This document shows, piece after piece, positions 60,712 through 64,000 of a DNA stretch of 64,000 bases (positions are counted from its first letter, which is position 1; every line of letters starts with the position of its first letter). Source of the DNA: Pterois miles. Its lineage: Eukaryota; Chordata; Actinopteri; Perciformes; Scorpaenidae. A program made the translations under genes and the position numbers. The notes below the pieces were generated by a model that searched no databases, had not been told where the DNA came from, and saw nothing but the letters and a program-made list of their open reading frames with translations. The stretch lies in the NCBI GenBank assembly GCA_947000775.1, contig CAMQGK010000634.1, forward strand, positions 21,011,501 to 21,075,500. Reading direction: 5' to 3'.

Positions 60712-61376
60712 GATAAGATAAGTGTTTTTTTAGTCCAAGTGGGGAAATTTACCCATTAAGCAGCAAGTGGATAGTGAATAGAAGAAAGATAGATTTAAAA
60801 ACAATATTATAAAATAAAAAAAATAATTTAGTATATAATAATAGAAAAAGAAAAGAAAAATAAAGAAAAATAAAAATAAAGCAGAAGTTGTCCATTTATA
60901 TAATAAATAATTGTCCGGTTCCTATAATTCAAGCAGATGACATAGTCGCACTGAGTCCTTTTGCACTTATGTCCGGTGAGTTTGTTGTGAATGTGAGTGT
61001 TTATGTGGTTTACTGGGAGCAGTGCTGGTTGTGGAGTCTAACAGCTGCAGGCAGGAAGGACCTTCTGTAACGCTCCTTCGTACACTTAGGGTGTAGCAGC
61101 CTGTCACTGAAGGAGCTCTCCAGAGCTCTGATGGTGTCTCTATGGGGTGGGAGTCCTTCTCCATCATGGATGACAGCTTAGCCATCGTCCTCCTCTCTCC
61201 CACCACCTGCACTGTGTCTAGAGAGCATCCCAGGACAGAGCTGGCCCTTTTGATAATCTTATCCAGCCTCTTCCTGTCTGCAGCTGTGATGCTGCTGCCC
61301 CAGCAACCCACTCCATAAAATATGGATAAAATATGTCTGTATGCATCTTCTGTAGTAGGCCTATAATACTCCAATA
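60712..61376 (-). mobile_element. 5'-truncated LINE (jockey/CR1/L2-type) 3' end
   Basis: On the minus strand this encodes the C-terminal end of a non-LTR retrotransposon reverse transcriptase protein: YRHILSIFYGVGCWGSSITA, then ADRKRLDKIIKRASSVLGC and VGERRTMAKLSSMM. At about 61146-61152, just after SHP, the frame shifts by one base, and the usual ending (an RALESSFSDRLLHP-type block) continues in the next frame to a stop near 61011. The 3'UTR ends in aatttccccacttggactaa and a (CTTAT)n run at 60712-60725. It is strongly 5'-truncated and inactive. Confidence 0.8.
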
Positions 61377-61429
61377 ATATTCCAACTGAAAGGTTAAAAT
61401 GCTATATTTGTGTATTTACCTATACTTAA

Positions 61430-61880
61430 ATGTAGTGTGTGGGATTTGGCAGCATCTAGTGGTGTGGTTGCAGATTGCAACCAACTGAGTACCACTCCGC
61501 TCACTCCTCCCTTTCCAAAACTGCTGTGACGTGAGGCGCAGAGTGTTAAGTAGTAACGCCGTTTGCCTCACTTAGAGGCCATCCTTATCATAATAACGCT
61601 ACTTTAGGAGCAACGGAAGTCAGACGGCGGTTTGGCAGGACCACGGCTTTGCACTCTGCATCAGTTTCATAAGCGTGTCAGAGAACTACATAATGTAAAA
61701 ACACAAAGTACATAATGTAAAAACACAAGGTTTTACATAAAGTAAAAACACATGGCAGACTCTGTGAAGAGGGCCTGCTCCTTATGTAGATATGAAGGGC
61801 TAGTTTCACACTAATGAAACCATACTTATTAATATTATGTTCCTTTTCCTAATAGATCCCCCACAATGCTACACCCTGTT
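61430..61880. mobile_element. Diverged copy of the TTAA-type element
   Basis: Shares with 7864-8923 the blocks tgtgtgggatttggcagcat, cctccctttccaaaac, acatggcagactctgtg and acaatgctacaccctgt. Termini are decayed and the hAT-like insertion seen in the other copy is absent. It contains a short duplication of acataatgtaaaaacacaa (about 61689-61725). Confidence 0.65.
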
Positions 61881-64000
61881 CCTCCTTTTCCCTCCACCTG
61901 AATGAATCTTCAGTTAGCATTTTAAAAAAGTGGAAACACCAAAAATAAAATAAAAAAATTTACACTTGGCTATAAAAGTTGGTGTATCAATAAAAGGTGC
62001 AACATTCCTCATATTAACACATAAACAGAGCAGAAATGTCATATATTCATCGCATTTTTTTTATGTGGTTTTCCATCAAGTCATCTTTTGTGCAACCAGT
62101 TTGTTATATTACAACCCATATTTATACAGTATCTGTTGTTAGGCAGGAGGGTTACTTTGGAAATGTAATCTGATACAGTTACTAATGACCTGTTAAAATG
62201 TAGGTGGTAGACTAATCAAGTATCGCAGCACAAAAGTTAGGTAATCTGATTACATTCTGTTACCTTTAGATTACTAGTGTATGTTTTCTATAAGCACTAA
62301 CTCATATGCATAAAGGAGAGTTTGTGAGGACGGTGTGTGCAGGCTGCCAGAGGCTGGGGCTGAACACACCACTGCTCCGTGTTGCATCAGTCCACTACGG
62401 AGGCGGCTGAAAGGTGTAGTCTTTGATGTTCAGTTCAGTTTCTGTGTTTTTTCCATCAGTGTATTAATGCTCTTGTTATGCTGCCTCCTCAGCACACCAC
62501 TGCCAAGACAACCGGGCGATGCTTGCTGCTGGAAACGGGGCTAAAGCACTCCCACAATATAGTATTGCATTTCCATAGAAATAGGGGACTCGAAAGAAGT
62601 ATTCAAAAATAGTCAAAATTGAAGCAGCACAGGCTGAGATATTGTGACTTTTCGTCTGTCGTATGGAGTGAGCTCCAAAAACGCTGGATCCTACATTTCT
62701 CATTGACTAGCATGCTTCGTTACACTCCCCCTGCCTCTTAAATTCCTGCTTCTTTCAAACCCTCCAGTTTGTAAAGTAGGCATCATCCATCAGTAAATGT
62801 GTGGGCCATAAAACCAAAACAATGAGCTAAAAGAAGCTAAAGAGCCCAGTAAAAGCCATTTTACTCCAAGCACAAATTTTCGGACGAAAAATTTGCACGG
62901 AAATTTACAAAAGCTGATTTTGTGGGTTCATGTGAAAGCTTTCACTCCCCTGCTGCACATTTATTTGGGGTAAAAGATAATCAGACATCCCTCGATTGTG
63001 GCGCCTGCAAAAATATATGTTTGAGAGATGAAATCCTTTGTTCCAGCTGATCGCTGTCATCCTGCAGAATAATCAACCATGTGCTGCTGTTTGTTGTATG
63101 GAGAGTGTGTACTTTTTGAGCAATAGGTCTCGGAACAATGGGCGCTTGTTTTCGGGATAACGAACTATCGGACAAAGGGACTCTTTCGGTCCAGTGTGCT
63201 TTTTTTCCCCCCGGATTATTGGTGGCCTAATGTACGGCAAACACTACCTCAACAACTAAATAAAGGACAATATATGGCTTGAAATCGGCCAGCAGATGAA
63301 GACGGTAATGTAGTTGATATACACTTGCTATGTCATATGTTGGACATGAAACGGGGTGAGCCACAGCAGCTAGCGTTAGCATCACATTTGTATTGTGTAG
63401 TCCATGTTATCTCCTTAGACATCCTCTCTCTGGAGGTTTTTGTTGTGTGCAGTTGACACGGCACTGTTTAAGAGGAAACTCACTGGGCCTCATTGATGAA
63501 AATGTAACATGGCAACGCAGATAATTCACTCAATGTGGATTTTCTGCATACCCACACTGCGTTTTCACATCACACTGGTGAGAAATAAAGCTCTGTGCTC
63601 AGGACATAATGCTCTGCAGCATGTATCGACATCTTGTAACCACTTCAATGACATGATGAGGCCTCTGCATCTCAACCAGCAGTGGATGCTTTGTGTGTTG
63701 CAGCAAGGGAGATGTACATGTGGAGAAAAAAAATCAATCGCCGTTCTGAAAGAGTGCACCCACGTTCGCATGTCAAGCTTCTACATGCTCCCTTATAAAT
63801 ATAAGATTGCACGCACACTTTGTGGTCACAGCCACATCTCAACATCGAAAGTAAACCTGACTGAAACACGAGTCCGAGCAAATCAGGAGGGAGCGCCGGC
63901 GCGAAGGCTCAGGACCTCAACGTCTCAGCGCTGCTCTGACTGACTGGCAGGCGCATCACAGAGGCTTCCCATCCATCTCCCAGATTATAGGGGAAATAAG
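61881..64000. other. Right end of window, no gene seen
   Basis: AT-rich up to about 63.8 kb, then GC-richer (63885-63960, with gcgccggcgcgaag). The latter may be the edge of a promoter of a gene beyond the window; nothing coding can be assigned. Confidence 0.35.

Noticed and set aside
62335..63943. Several open frames of 60-144 codons near the right edge
   Set aside because: No recognisable domains, no codon-level signal or consistent splice structure; base composition is like the surrounding spacer.

Overview
This window is vertebrate nuclear DNA, almost certainly from a ray-finned (teleost) fish, probably a percomorph. The genes are split by GT-AG introns, flanks are AT-rich, and hsp90aa1 is a tandem pair as in several teleosts. 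Spacers hold fish-type repeats: Tc1-like, hAT-like and TTAA-type DNA elements, tRNA-derived SINEs and LINE 3' ends. I see no prokaryotic features, CRISPR array or operon.

Layout. (1) 1-21.2 kb, minus strand: the 5' half of ppp2r5c (PP2A B56-gamma regulatory subunit). Two alternative first-exon sets join one shared exon at 1189-1388; the rest of the gene lies off the left edge. Its introns hold most of the mobile elements of the left third. (2) 22.8-33.9 kb, minus strand: two complete head-to-tail cytosolic Hsp90-alpha genes. The left encodes 731 aa and the right 723 aa. Each has a non-coding first exon and ten coding exons, and both proteins end in MEEVD. Heat-shock elements precede both; the right copy also has a TATA box and the left an SRF-type CArG box. 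(3) 35.98-42.6 kb, plus strand: wdr20, the WD40 partner of USP12/USP46. One extra base in the large third exon breaks its frame. (4) 42.7-51.6 kb: no gene seen, a nest of small inverted-repeat elements and a SINE. (5) 51.75-53.16 kb, minus strand: mgat2, a single-exon Golgi GlcNAc-transferase II. (6) 57.5-58.4 kb, plus strand: rps29 in three exons, with an NRF1-type palindrome and a 5'TOP tract. (7) 58.5-64 kb: no gene seen; a decayed LINE 3' end and a further DNA-element copy.

The genes are unrelated housekeeping or stress genes, not a pathway. The order ppp2r5c, hsp90aa1, wdr20 resembles mammalian synteny (human 14q32, where DYNC1H1 lies between PPP2R5C and HSP90AA1; I see no trace of it here). 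mgat2 and rps29 are neighbours in human 14q21. I did not find a convincing new biological system. The observations most worth checking are the wdr20 frameshift, patchy near-identity between the hsp90 copies (gene conversion), their differing promoters, the shared SINE/LINE tail, and the inverted-repeat cluster near 44.5-49.1 kb.
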